A stretch of DNA of 64,000 bases from Tabrizicola_A sp965284335 (GTDB lineage Bacteria; Pseudomonadota; Alphaproteobacteria; Rhodobacterales; Rhodobacteraceae). Positions 8,464 through 15,799 of the stretch are shown here, in pieces. Both the position numbers and the translations under genes were made by a program. Below the pieces are notes generated by a model, which was not told the DNA's origin, searched no databases, and worked only from the letters and a program-made list of their open reading frames with translations. How positions within the stretch are numbered: position 1 is the stretch's first letter; every line of letters starts with the position of its first letter. The stretch lies in NCBI RefSeq assembly GCF_965284335.1, contig NZ_OZ260076.1. One strand, 5' to 3'.

Positions 8464-9529
8464 AAAACGCCCGAACCCGTCGAAGTTCTGGCTTTACGGC
8501 ACGCCGGTGGTGGCGGTGATCTTGACGATGTTCTTCGGTGGGCTGCTATTTGCCGCCATGGGCACCAACCCCGTTGAGGTGATCCGCACCATCTTTTGGG
8601 ACCCACTGTTTGGCGAGTTCGCCTTTTACCTGCGCGGCCAGCTTTTGGTAAAGGCGGGGCCTTTGATCCTGATTGCCATTGGTCTGGCCTTGGGCTTTCG
8701 GGCGGGGATCTGGAACATCGGGGCCGAGGGCCAGTATATCATGGGCGCGATCTGCGGCGCGGCGGTGGGGCTGGCGGTCTTCCCCACCGAAAGCCGGCTG
8801 ATCTTTCCGGTGATGGTGCTGGCCGGGGCTTTGGGCGGCTGGGCCTGGGCGATGATCCCGGCGATCTTGAAAACCCGCTTCAACACCAATGAGATTCTGG
8901 TCTCGCTGATGCTGGTCTATGTGGCGCAGACGATTCTCGCCAAGGCCTCGACCGGGTTTTTGAAGAACCCCGAGGGCATGGGCTTTCCGGGCAGCCGCAA
9001 TTTTTCAAGCTATCCGGCGGCGGCGAACCCCGAGCTGATTGCGGGCTCGGGCATCCATTGGGGCGTGATAACGGCGCTTGGCGTGGCGCTGGTGGCCTGG
9101 GGGCTTTTGGCGCGCCATATCATCGGGTTCCAAATCAAGCTGTCGGGCCAAGCCCCGCGCGCAGCACGTTTTCATGGGGTGAACCCGAACCGGCTGGTGG
9201 TCTTGTGCATGGGCATTTCGGGCGGGCTTGCGGGGCTGGCGGGGCTTTTCGAGGTGACCGGCCCCGCAGGCCAGATCAGCATTGATTTCAACGTGGGCTA
9301 TGGCTTTACCGCGATCATCGTGGCCTTTCTTGGCCGGTTGCACCCGATCGGCATCATTCTGGCGGGCATCCTGATGGCGCTGACCTATGTCGGCGGCGAG
9401 ATGGCCTCGACCAATATGGGGCTGCCCTCGGCGGCCATTCAGGTGTTTCAGGGGATGCTGTTGTTCTTCCTTCTGGGGGTTGATGTGCTGACCAATTACC
9501 GCATCCGCACCTTTCTGGGAGGCAAGTGA
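8450..9529 (+). CDS. ABC transporter permease (BPD_transp_2), first of pair
   Basis: 359-residue inner-membrane permease of the branched-chain/ribose/nucleoside family (BPD_transp_2). About eight to ten hydrophobic segments, with the family-typical FRAGIWNIGAEGQ near residue 80 and FNTNEILVSLML near 140. The start chosen is the ATG at 8450, giving MLRLEKRPNPSK and overlapping the ATPase stop by 14 bases; the frame is open seven codons further up but that would lengthen the overlap. Partner of the next permease; together they form the membrane channel of the putative nucleoside importer. Confidence 0.9.
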   Translation: MLRLEKRPNPSKFWLYGTPVVAVILTMFFGGLLFAAMGTNPVEVIRTIFWDPLFGEFAFYLRGQLLVKAGPLILIAIGLALGFRAGIWNIGAEGQYIMGAICGAAVGLAVFPTESRLIFPVMVLAGALGGWAWAMIPAILKTRFNTNEILVSLMLVYVAQTILAKASTGFLKNPEGMGFPGSRNFSSYPAAANPELIAGSGIHWGVITALGVALVAWGLLARHIIGFQIKLSGQAPRAARFHGVNPNRLVVLCMGISGGLAGLAGLFEVTGPAGQISIDFNVGYGFTAIIVAFLGRLHPIGIILAGILMALTYVGGEMASTNMGLPSAAIQVFQGMLLFFLLGVDVLTNYRIRTFLGGK

Positions 9530-9531
9530 CC

Positions 9532-10458
9532 ATGGGTGGAATTGATCCTGCAATCTTGATTGCCTCGCTGATGGCGGCCTCGGTGCCGATCCTTTTAGCC
9601 GCACTGGGTGAGTTGGTGGTGGAGAAAGCCGGGGTTTTGAACCTTGGGGTTGAGGGGATGATGATCATGGGGGCCATTGTGGGCTTTATGATCACCATCC
9701 AGACCGAAAGCCCGGCCTTGGGCTTTGTCGGCGGCGCGCTTGGGGGGGCGGCGATCAGCCTTGTCTTTGCCTTGCTGACGCAGGTTCTTTTGGCCAATCA
9801 GGTGGCCACCGGCCTTGCGCTGACGCTGTTTGGCCTCGGGCTGTCGTCGCTTCTGGGTCAAGGCTATAACGGGCTGAAGCCCGTGCAAACCAAAGCCGTG
9901 CCACTGGGGCCATTGGCCGATATTCCCTTCTTTGGCCGCGTTCTGTTCAGCCATGATTGGATTGTCTATTTTTCAATCTTTATGACGGCGCTGATCTGGT
10001 ATGTGCTGAAATCCACCCGTCTGGGCCTGATCATCCGGGCGGTGGGCGAAAGCCATGAGGCGGCCCATGCGCTGGGCTATAAGGTCAACCGCATCCGGCT
10101 GGGCGCCATCATGTTCGGCGGCGCCATGGCGGGCATGGGCGGGGCCTATGTCAGCCTTGTGCGCGTGCCGCAATGGGTGGACGGAATCACATCAGGGGCG
10201 GGCTGGATTGCCTTGGCCATCGTGGTCTTTGCCAGCTGGAAACCGTGGCGCGCGCTGATTGGCGCCTATCTTTTCGGCGGCATCACCGTTTTGCAGTTGA
10301 ACCTGCAAGCCGCAGGCAGCTGGATTCCGGTCGAGTACTTGTCCATGTCACCTTATCTGATAACCATCGTTGTATTGGTGATCATGTCATCGGGCAAAGG
10401 CAAAGCGTCGTTGAACGCGCCGGCGGCCTTGGGACAGAATTTCCACGCCTCACGTTGA
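9532..10458 (+). CDS. ABC transporter permease (BPD_transp_2), second of pair
   Basis: 308-residue inner-membrane permease with the family motif EKAGVLNLGVEGMM near residue 30 and about eight hydrophobic segments. Two starts are possible: a GTG at 9526 overlapping the previous stop, and the ATG at 9532. The GGGAGG Shine-Dalgarno at 9518-9523 is well spaced only for the ATG, so that start is used. It pairs with the upstream permease in the BMP-type importer. A 74-bp gap separates it from the binding-protein gene. Confidence 0.9.
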   Translation: MGGIDPAILIASLMAASVPILLAALGELVVEKAGVLNLGVEGMMIMGAIVGFMITIQTESPALGFVGGALGGAAISLVFALLTQVLLANQVATGLALTLFGLGLSSLLGQGYNGLKPVQTKAVPLGPLADIPFFGRVLFSHDWIVYFSIFMTALIWYVLKSTRLGLIIRAVGESHEAAHALGYKVNRIRLGAIMFGGAMAGMGGAYVSLVRVPQWVDGITSGAGWIALAIVVFASWKPWRALIGAYLFGGITVLQLNLQAAGSWIPVEYLSMSPYLITIVVLVIMSSGKGKASLNAPAALGQNFHASR

Positions 10459-10532
10459 GGCGATTATCAGGGCCTCGCACAGAGGCGACGATCAACCGGG
10501 GCCGCAAAGGCCCCATCACGGGGAGAGACGGA

Positions 10533-11624
10533 ATGTTGAGAAGAACGCTTTTGGCCACCGCAGCCCTTGGGCTGGGCATGGCCCTTTCGGGCGGCGCTGC
10601 CATGGCCGCCCGGATGGACAAGGTGAAAGCCTGTTTCATCTATGTGGGCCCCATCGGCGATGGCGGCTGGACCTTCCAGCACCATGAAGGTGCCTTGGCC
10701 GTGCAGGCCGCTTACGGCGACAAGGTGGAAATCCAGTGGCAGGAAACCGTGCCCGAGGGGGCCGACTCTGAGCGTGTGATGACCCAAATGGCCCTTGGTG
10801 GCTGCAACATCATCTTCACCACCTCGTTCGGCTACATGGACCCGACCAACGCGGTCGCCGCCAAGTTCCCGGATGTGAAGTTCGAGCACGCCACCGGCTA
10901 CAAGCGCGAGCATCCCAATGTCTCGACCTATAACGCGCGCTTCTACGAAGGCCGCGCCGTTCAGGGCCATATTGCGGGCAAGATGACCAAGTCGAACAAG
11001 ATCGGCTACATCGGGTCTTTCCCGATTCCGGAAGTGGTGTCGGGCATCAACAGCTATTTCCTGCATGCCAAGAAGGCCAACCCGAATGTCGAACTGTCGG
11101 TCGTCTGGGCCTATACCTGGTTTGATCCGGCGAAAGAGGCCGATGCGGCCAAGGCGCTGATTGATCAGGGCGTTGACGTGATCGCGGCCCATACCGATTC
11201 GACCGCACCTCTGGCCGAGGCTGCAAAGACCGAAGGCGTGATCGGTTTCGGTCAGGCATCCGACATGGCCGCCTATAAGGACGGTCCGCGCGTGTCGTCG
11301 ATCATCGACAACTGGGCGCCCTATTACGTCAAGCGCGTGGGCCAGCTTCTGGACGGCACCTATGAGCAGACCGACAGCTGGGAAGGCATTGCCGCGGGCG
11401 AAGTCGAGATCGGCGAGATCACCGACAAGGTTCCGGCGGATGTGAAGGCTGAGGCGCTGGCGCTGCGCGATGCGATTGCGGCGGGCACCTATCACCCCTT
11501 CACCGGCCCGATCAACAAGCAGGACGGCTCGGTCTGGCTGACCGAAGGGCAGACGGCCTCGGATGGCGATATTCTGGGCATGAATTTCTATGTCGAAGGC
11601 ATCACCGGCGACATTCCGCAGTGA
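10533..11624 (+). CDS. BMP-family substrate-binding lipoprotein-like protein (nucleoside uptake)
   Basis: Periplasmic binding protein of the BMP (basic membrane protein) family, 363 residues, which in characterised members binds purine nucleosides. A clear Sec signal peptide MLRRTLLATAALGLGMALSG is followed by Ala-Met-Ala-Ala, so cleavage by signal peptidase I is likely; no lipobox cysteine is seen. Family features: GPIGDGGWTFQHH near 38, NIIFTTSFGYMDP near 92, and GYIGSFPIPEV near 160. The ATG at 10533 is preceded by GGGGAGAGACGGA. The much longer open frame upstream is only a read-back into the permease gene. A strong terminator follows 22 bp after the stop and closes the operon. Confidence 0.93.
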   Translation: MLRRTLLATAALGLGMALSGGAAMAARMDKVKACFIYVGPIGDGGWTFQHHEGALAVQAAYGDKVEIQWQETVPEGADSERVMTQMALGGCNIIFTTSFGYMDPTNAVAAKFPDVKFEHATGYKREHPNVSTYNARFYEGRAVQGHIAGKMTKSNKIGYIGSFPIPEVVSGINSYFLHAKKANPNVELSVVWAYTWFDPAKEADAAKALIDQGVDVIAAHTDSTAPLAEAAKTEGVIGFGQASDMAAYKDGPRVSSIIDNWAPYYVKRVGQLLDGTYEQTDSWEGIAAGEVEIGEITDKVPADVKAEALALRDAIAAGTYHPFTGPINKQDGSVWLTEGQTASDGDILGMNFYVEGITGDIPQ

Positions 11625-11646
11625 TCTGAGCGATCTTGAACAGGTT

Positions 11647-11673
11647 AAAGGCCCGCTTTTGCGGGCCTTTTTC
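11647..11673 (+). terminator. rho-independent terminator of the xdh-nucleoside transporter operon
   Basis: Perfect hairpin AAAGGCCCGC-TTTT-GCGGGCCTTT followed by more T residues, 22 bp after the BMP gene stop. Confidence 0.92.
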
Positions 11674-11684
11674 TATGGCAACCC

Positions 11685-11740
11685 TCCTCGTGCGCCTGCG
11701 GCTTCTCGTCGGTGGCCCAAACGACGCGCGTCGAAGACGA
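11685..11740. repeat. REP-like GC-rich element
   Basis: Contains CTCCTCGTGCGCCTGCGGCT and CTCGTCGG, which resemble the right arm of the element at 52953-53010 (reverse complement CTCGTCGTCGCCTGCGGCGC). It lies between the operon terminator and the aldo/keto reductase gene. The similarity is partial. Confidence 0.4.
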
Positions 11741-11796
11741 CCGGACATGTCGCGCCAAAGCTTGCGCTTGCCGGATCGGCTGGGCATCTTGGTCTC

Positions 11797-12696
11797 ATGA
11801 CACAGCATCCCCTTGCCTTTGGCGCCATGCAATGCGGCGGCCGCGCCGATGCCGCGCAATCCATGGCCATGTTTGACGCCTGCTATGCCGCAGGCATCCG
11901 CCATTTCGACACCGCCTGGATCTATACCGATGGCGCGTCGGAAACCCTGGTCGGGCAGTTCGCCAAGGCCCATGACATTCAGATTGCCACCAAGATCGGC
12001 TATACGGGCGGCGCAGGCCGGGCCAATCTGGCGGCGCAGTTCGACACCAGCCGTCGGCGCTTGGGGTGTGACCACATCGATCTGCTCTACCTTCACCGCT
12101 TTGACCCGGACACAGCCTTGCAGGAGACCTTGGAGGTCTTTGCCGACTGGCAGTCGCGCGGGCTGATTGCCCGCATCGGGCTGTCGAACTTTGCGGCTTG
12201 GGCTGTGATGAAGGCGCAAGGCGTGGCGGCGGCCCTTGGCACGCGGATTGATGCCATTCAGCCGATGTATAGCCTTGTCAAACGTCAGGCCGAGGTAGAG
12301 CTTTTGCCGATGGCCGCCGATCAGGGGATCACGGCCTATACCTATTCGCCGCTTGGCGGTGGGCTCTTGAGTGGTAAGTATGCCGCAGGGGGTGCCGGGC
12401 GCTTGACCGAGGACAGCCGCTATGCCGCCCGCTATAGCCAGGGCGCGATGGCGGCGGCGGCCGAGGGGCTGGCGCGTCTGGCGGCCGAGATGGGCACCCA
12501 TCCGGCCACGCTGGCCGTGGCTTGGGCAAAGTGCCACCCTGCCCGCCCCGTTCCGCTGATTTCTGCCCGCAATACCGAACAGCTTGCCCCCTCGCTTGCT
12601 GCCGCAGATTATCTTATGACTGCGGAAACTTACGCCCGGATGGCCGCGCTTTACCCCGCGCCGCCCCCGGCGACTGACCGAACGGAAGAAGCATGA
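11797..12696 (+). CDS. aldo/keto reductase
   Basis: NAD(P)H-dependent oxidoreductase of the aldo/keto reductase superfamily, 299 residues. Seen: HFDTAWIYTDGASE near residue 36 with the catalytic Asp and Tyr, the lysine in ATKIGYTGG near 67, and the His in LLYLHRFDPD near 105, completing the Asp-Tyr-Lys-His tetrad, plus SAR near the C-terminus that binds NADPH. The start at 11797 (MTQHPLAFGAMQCGG) matches family N-termini; the open frame extends upstream through the terminator and is not real there. It overlaps the next gene by ATGA, so it belongs to a three-gene unit with an FAD oxidase and a methyltransferase. Substrate unknown. Confidence 0.88.
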   Translation: MTQHPLAFGAMQCGGRADAAQSMAMFDACYAAGIRHFDTAWIYTDGASETLVGQFAKAHDIQIATKIGYTGGAGRANLAAQFDTSRRRLGCDHIDLLYLHRFDPDTALQETLEVFADWQSRGLIARIGLSNFAAWAVMKAQGVAAALGTRIDAIQPMYSLVKRQAEVELLPMAADQGITAYTYSPLGGGLLSGKYAAGGAGRLTEDSRYAARYSQGAMAAAAEGLARLAAEMGTHPATLAVAWAKCHPARPVPLISARNTEQLAPSLAAADYLMTAETYARMAALYPAPPPATDRTEEA

Positions 12697-13763
12697 CTGA
12701 TTTCCTGATCATCGGCGGCGGCATCGCCGGAATTTCCGCCGCAGCCCGCCTGTCGCATCTTGGCCGCGTCACGGTGCTTGAGGCCGAGGCGCATCTGGCG
12801 CATCACGCCTCGGGCCGCTCGGCCGCGCTTTATGAGCCGAACTATGGGCTGAAGCCGGTGGTGGGCCTGTCGGTGGCCTCGGGCGACTATTTCCGGGCGC
12901 AGGAGAATGTGCTGTCGAAGCGCGGGCTGATGATCCTCGCCCGCGCCGATGAGACAGCGAAGCTGGCCGAAGAGGCCGCCGATATGGCGCTGGAGCCGAT
13001 CAGCATGGACGCGGCCCGCGCCATGGTGCCGATCCTGAATGACACCATCACCCATGCCGCCTATGGCGACCATGCTTGGGACATCGACACCGATCTTCTC
13101 TTGCAAAACTTTGCCCGCGAGGCGCGGGGAAACGGGGCCGAGATTGTCACCAATGCCCGTGTCAGTGCGATTGCCAAGACGGCAAACGGCTGGGCGGTGA
13201 CCACGGGCGTCGGGGTGTATGAAGGGCGCATCCTCATCAATGCCGCCGGGGCTTGGGTCGATCAGATCGCCGCGCTGGCCGGGGTGCAGCCCTTGGGTTT
13301 TCAGCCCTATCGCCGCTCGATGGCGCGCATCCCGGCGCCGGGGGGGCATGACATTTCGGGCTGGCCGATGATGTTTGGGGTGGGCGAGTTGTGGTATGCC
13401 AAGCCCGATGCGGGGGCGCTGATCGTCAGCCCCGCCGAAGAGCATCCGATGGAGCCGCATGACGCTTGGGCCGATGACATGGTCTTGGCCGAGGGATTGG
13501 CGCGCTATGAGGAGTTTGTCACCGAACCCGTGACGCGGCTGATTTCCAACTGGGCAGGTCTGCGCACCTTTTCGCCGGATCGGTCGCTGGTCATCGGGCA
13601 TGACCGGCGCGAGCCGTCCTTCTTCTGGCTGGCGGGGCAAGGCGGCTATGGGTTTCAATCCTGCCCGGCGGCGAGCCAATTGGCGGCCGATCTGATCGGC
13701 GGGCGGGCGCCCGAGCTGTCGGCCGATCTGGTCGCGAGCCTGTCGCCCAACCGCTTTCCATGA
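12693..13763 (+). CDS. FAD-dependent D-amino acid dehydrogenase/oxidase family protein
   Basis: DAO-superfamily flavoprotein, 356 residues. The N-terminal FAD-binding fingerprint is FLIIGGGIAGISAAARLS at residues 4-21, followed by HHASGRSAAL near 35. LINAAGAWVDQIAALAG near 175 and the C-terminal LAGQGGYGFQSCPAA near 315 complete the family pattern. The overall pattern is nearest to D-arginine dehydrogenase (DauA)-type enzymes, but glycine oxidase-like activity is not excluded. Coupled by ATGA overlaps to the aldo/keto reductase before it and the DUF938 protein after it. Cytoplasmic or membrane-associated; no signal peptide. Confidence 0.82.
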   Translation: MTDFLIIGGGIAGISAAARLSHLGRVTVLEAEAHLAHHASGRSAALYEPNYGLKPVVGLSVASGDYFRAQENVLSKRGLMILARADETAKLAEEAADMALEPISMDAARAMVPILNDTITHAAYGDHAWDIDTDLLLQNFAREARGNGAEIVTNARVSAIAKTANGWAVTTGVGVYEGRILINAAGAWVDQIAALAGVQPLGFQPYRRSMARIPAPGGHDISGWPMMFGVGELWYAKPDAGALIVSPAEEHPMEPHDAWADDMVLAEGLARYEEFVTEPVTRLISNWAGLRTFSPDRSLVIGHDRREPSFFWLAGQGGYGFQSCPAASQLAADLIGGRAPELSADLVASLSPNRFP

Positions 13764-14404
13764 CGCTGAAACTGCCCGATACCGGGGCCGAGGTCCTGCC
13801 GGACGGGCGGCGCATGGTGCCCTCGGCGGCGCGCAATGCCGGGCCGATTTTGCAGGTCTTGCAAGGGCTTGGCCTGACGGGTCGGCTGTTGGAAATCGCC
13901 TCTGGCTCAGGCCTACACGCCGCCCAGATGGCGGGGCCTTTGGGCCTTTCCTGGCAGCCGACGGATGTGGAGGCGGGGAATTTCGCCTCGATCCGGGCTT
14001 GGGCGGCGACGGTGGAGGCCGCCATTCAACCGCCGATCCATCTGGACGCCACCGAACCGGGCTGGGCCGCGCGGCTGGGGTCTTGGGATGCGATCTTGCT
14101 GGTGAACCTTCTGCACCTGATCCCCGAACGCGCCGCCGCCACGCTTTTGGCCGAGCTTGGCGCGGCCCTTGCGCCCGGTGGCACTGCCTGCCTTTACGGC
14201 CCCTTCCTGCGCGATGGTCTGGCCACCAGCGCGGGCGATGCCGCCTTTGACGCAAGCCTGCGCGCGCAGGACCCGGCGATTGGGTATAAGGATCTGGCTT
14301 GGGTCACGGGGCAGCTGGCCAAGGCGGGGCTGGCCTGCGAGGTCACCCCGATGCCGGCCAACAATCTCTTTCTGATCGCGCGCCATTCAAATTCAATTTA
14401 TTGA
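13760..14404 (+). CDS. DUF938 SAM-dependent methyltransferase-like protein
   Basis: 214 residues, DUF938 family with a class I methyltransferase fold. The SAM motif LLEIASGSGLHAAQMAG is near residue 38, and WQPTDVEAGNFASI near 63 is typical of DUF938; LVNLLHLIPE sits near 115. Function and substrate are not known for this family. Start ATG overlaps the preceding stop. The stop codon lies inside a perfect 8-bp-arm inverted repeat (14389-14408), just before an FNR-type box serving the next gene. Confidence 0.85.
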   Translation: MTLKLPDTGAEVLPDGRRMVPSAARNAGPILQVLQGLGLTGRLLEIASGSGLHAAQMAGPLGLSWQPTDVEAGNFASIRAWAATVEAAIQPPIHLDATEPGWAARLGSWDAILLVNLLHLIPERAAATLLAELGAALAPGGTACLYGPFLRDGLATSAGDAAFDASLRAQDPAIGYKDLAWVTGQLAKAGLACEVTPMPANNLFLIARHSNSIY

Positions 14405-14408
14405 ATTT
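14389..14408. promoter_or_regulatory. AT-rich inverted repeat at the DUF938 stop
   Basis: AAATTCAA-TTTA-TTGAATTT, perfect eight-base arms, spanning the DUF938 stop codon and ending two bases before the FNR-type box at 14411. In this GC-rich genome such an AT-rich dyad stands out. It may be a second operator or an UP-like element for the AhpD-like gene. Confidence 0.45.
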
Positions 14409-14410
14409 AT

Positions 14411-14424
14411 TTGACTCAGATCAA
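14411..14424 (+). promoter_or_regulatory. FNR/FnrL-type binding site
   Basis: TTGAC-TCAG-ATCAA matches the FNR/FnrL consensus TTGAY-N4-RTCAA. Its centre is 56 bp before the ATG of the AhpD-like gene. A weak -10 candidate TGTCAT at 14444-14449 would place the box near -40, the usual spot for an activator. This suggests control by oxygen through FnrL, or by another CRP/FNR-family protein. Confidence 0.65.
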
Positions 14425-14473
14425 GGCCGCCTTCCCCGCCCCCTGTCATCACCGGGGGCAGAAGGAGACCGAG

Positions 14474-14818
14474 ATGAGCTATAAGCAAAAGACGGCAGAT
14501 ATCCGCGGCGAATTGCGCAGCCTGCACAAGCTGAACCCTGAAACGGCCAAGGGCTTTCAGGCGCTGTCGGCGGGGGCGATGGCCGATGGCGCGCTGGACA
14601 AGAAGGCGCGGGAATTCGTGGCCTTGGCCATTGCGGTGACCCAGCGCTGTGAGCCCTGCATCACCTTGCATATCGAGGCCTTGATGAAGGCCGGGGCCAG
14701 CCGCGAGGAACTGGCCTCGGTTCTGGCGATGTGCGTGCAGATGGGGGGCGGCCCGGCCATGATGTATGCCGCCCACGCGCTGGCGGCCTGGGACGAATTC
14801 GCAGCCCCTGCCGCCTAG
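14474..14818 (+). CDS. carboxymuconolactone decarboxylase / AhpD-like protein
   Basis: 114 residues, CMD domain family. The redox motif RCEPCITLHIE (Cys-x-x-Cys with His four further) near residue 58 is the AhpD-type active site, so a peroxidase-like or thiol redox role is more likely than lactone decarboxylation. The ATG at 14474 follows a good AAGGAG Shine-Dalgarno; an upstream in-frame start is ignored. It stands behind an FNR-type box and an AT-rich dyad, unlike its neighbours, which suggests oxygen-linked expression. Confidence 0.88.
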   Translation: MSYKQKTADIRGELRSLHKLNPETAKGFQALSAGAMADGALDKKAREFVALAIAVTQRCEPCITLHIEALMKAGASREELASVLAMCVQMGGGPAMMYAAHALAAWDEFAAPAA

Positions 14819-14883
14819 GCGAATTTTGCCCGCGCGCGCCCTTCCCCGGTGACAAAGAGCTGCGACCGGGGCAGGATGGCGGG

Positions 14884-15678
14884 ATGAAACAAGGTGTTTT
14901 CCTCGTCCTTTTCCTTGCGCTGGCCGCCTGTGGCAGCGCGCCCGCGCCAGACCAACCCGCCACCACCGCCCCGCCGGTGGAGGTGACATGGCCGAATTTC
15001 TCGGACAATGACCCCCACCCTTGGGCCGGCCAAGACCCCGCGCATCACCCGGTGCATGGGGTGGATGTCTCGCGCTATCAAACCTCGATTGATTGGGAGG
15101 TGGCGCGGGCCAATGGGGTGAACTTCGCCTTCATCAAAGCCACAGAAGGCGGCGACATGCTGGACCCGATGTTCGAAGAGCATTGGCGCGGCGCAGGCCG
15201 GGCCGGGGTGAAACGCGGGGCCTATCATTTCTATTACCACTGCCGCGCGCCCGAGGAACAGGCGCGCTGGTTCTTCCGCCATGTGCCACGCGTTTCGGGC
15301 AGCCTGCCGCCGGTTCTGGACATGGAATGGACGCCGACCTCACCCACCTGCACGATCCGCCGCGCGCCTGAGGTGATCCGCCGCGATGCCGCCAAGGTCA
15401 TTGCGATGATGACCGAGCATTACGGCACAGAGCCGATCCTTTACACCACGGTCGATTTCTATGAGGAGAACGAGATGTGGCGGCTGAAGGGGGTGGATTT
15501 CTGGCTGCGCTCGGTCGCGGCGCACCCATCTGACCGCTATCCGGGCCAGCATTGGCGGTTCTGGCAATATACCTCGACCGGTCTGGTGCCGGGGATGAAG
15601 GGCGAGATCGACATCAACGCCTTTGACGGCAGTCGGCAGGATTGGGCGAATTGGCTGGCCGCGCGGGCGGTGCCATAG
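14884..15678 (+). CDS. GH25 family lysozyme (muramidase) lipoprotein
   Basis: Cell-wall lytic enzyme of glycoside hydrolase family 25, 264 residues. The start at 14884 gives a lipoprotein signal, MKQGVFLVLFLALAACGSAP, with lipobox LAAC, so it is probably anchored to a membrane in the periplasm. Catalytic-domain marks: GVDVSRYQTSIDW near residue 60, FAFIKATEGG near 82 and PVLDMEW near 145, where the Asp and Glu residues are the GH25 active site. The C-terminal WQYTSTG near 225 is also conserved. A hairpin cluster follows that could end transcription from both sides of this convergent junction. Confidence 0.9.
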   Translation: MKQGVFLVLFLALAACGSAPAPDQPATTAPPVEVTWPNFSDNDPHPWAGQDPAHHPVHGVDVSRYQTSIDWEVARANGVNFAFIKATEGGDMLDPMFEEHWRGAGRAGVKRGAYHFYYHCRAPEEQARWFFRHVPRVSGSLPPVLDMEWTPTSPTCTIRRAPEVIRRDAAKVIAMMTEHYGTEPILYTTVDFYEENEMWRLKGVDFWLRSVAAHPSDRYPGQHWRFWQYTSTGLVPGMKGEIDINAFDGSRQDWANWLAARAVP

Positions 15679-15682
15679 GAAA

Positions 15683-15703
15683 GGCCGCCCAAAACGGGCG
15701 GCC
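15683..15703. terminator. GC hairpin after the lysozyme gene
   Basis: GGCCGCCC-AAAAC-GGGCGGCC, perfect eight-base arms, five bases after the stop and just before an array of AT-rich palindromes. A similar hairpin ends rpmG (35232-35251). Confidence 0.6.
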
Positions 15704-15791
15704 CAATTTTCTTCCCAAGAAAATTGATCGGAGTTTTGCAAAACTCCGAACCGATTTCTGGTCCAGAAATCGGCGGCGGCCGGGGCCGCCG
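15704..15791. repeat. array of four palindromes in a convergent gap
   Basis: Three consecutive AT-rich palindromes, CAATTTTCTT-CCC-AAGAAAATTG (15704-15726), CGGAGTTTTG-CAAAACTCCG (15729-15748) and CCGATTTCTGG-T-CCAGAAATCGG (15751-15773), separated by two bases each, then a GC hairpin CGGCGGCC-GG-GGCCGCCG (15774-15791). They fill the gap between the convergent lysozyme and dimethylglycine dehydrogenase genes. Same style as the pair at 5934-5981. They may act as a bidirectional transcript end or RNA-stabilising structure. Confidence 0.88.
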
Positions 15792-15799
15792 CGCGCGCC

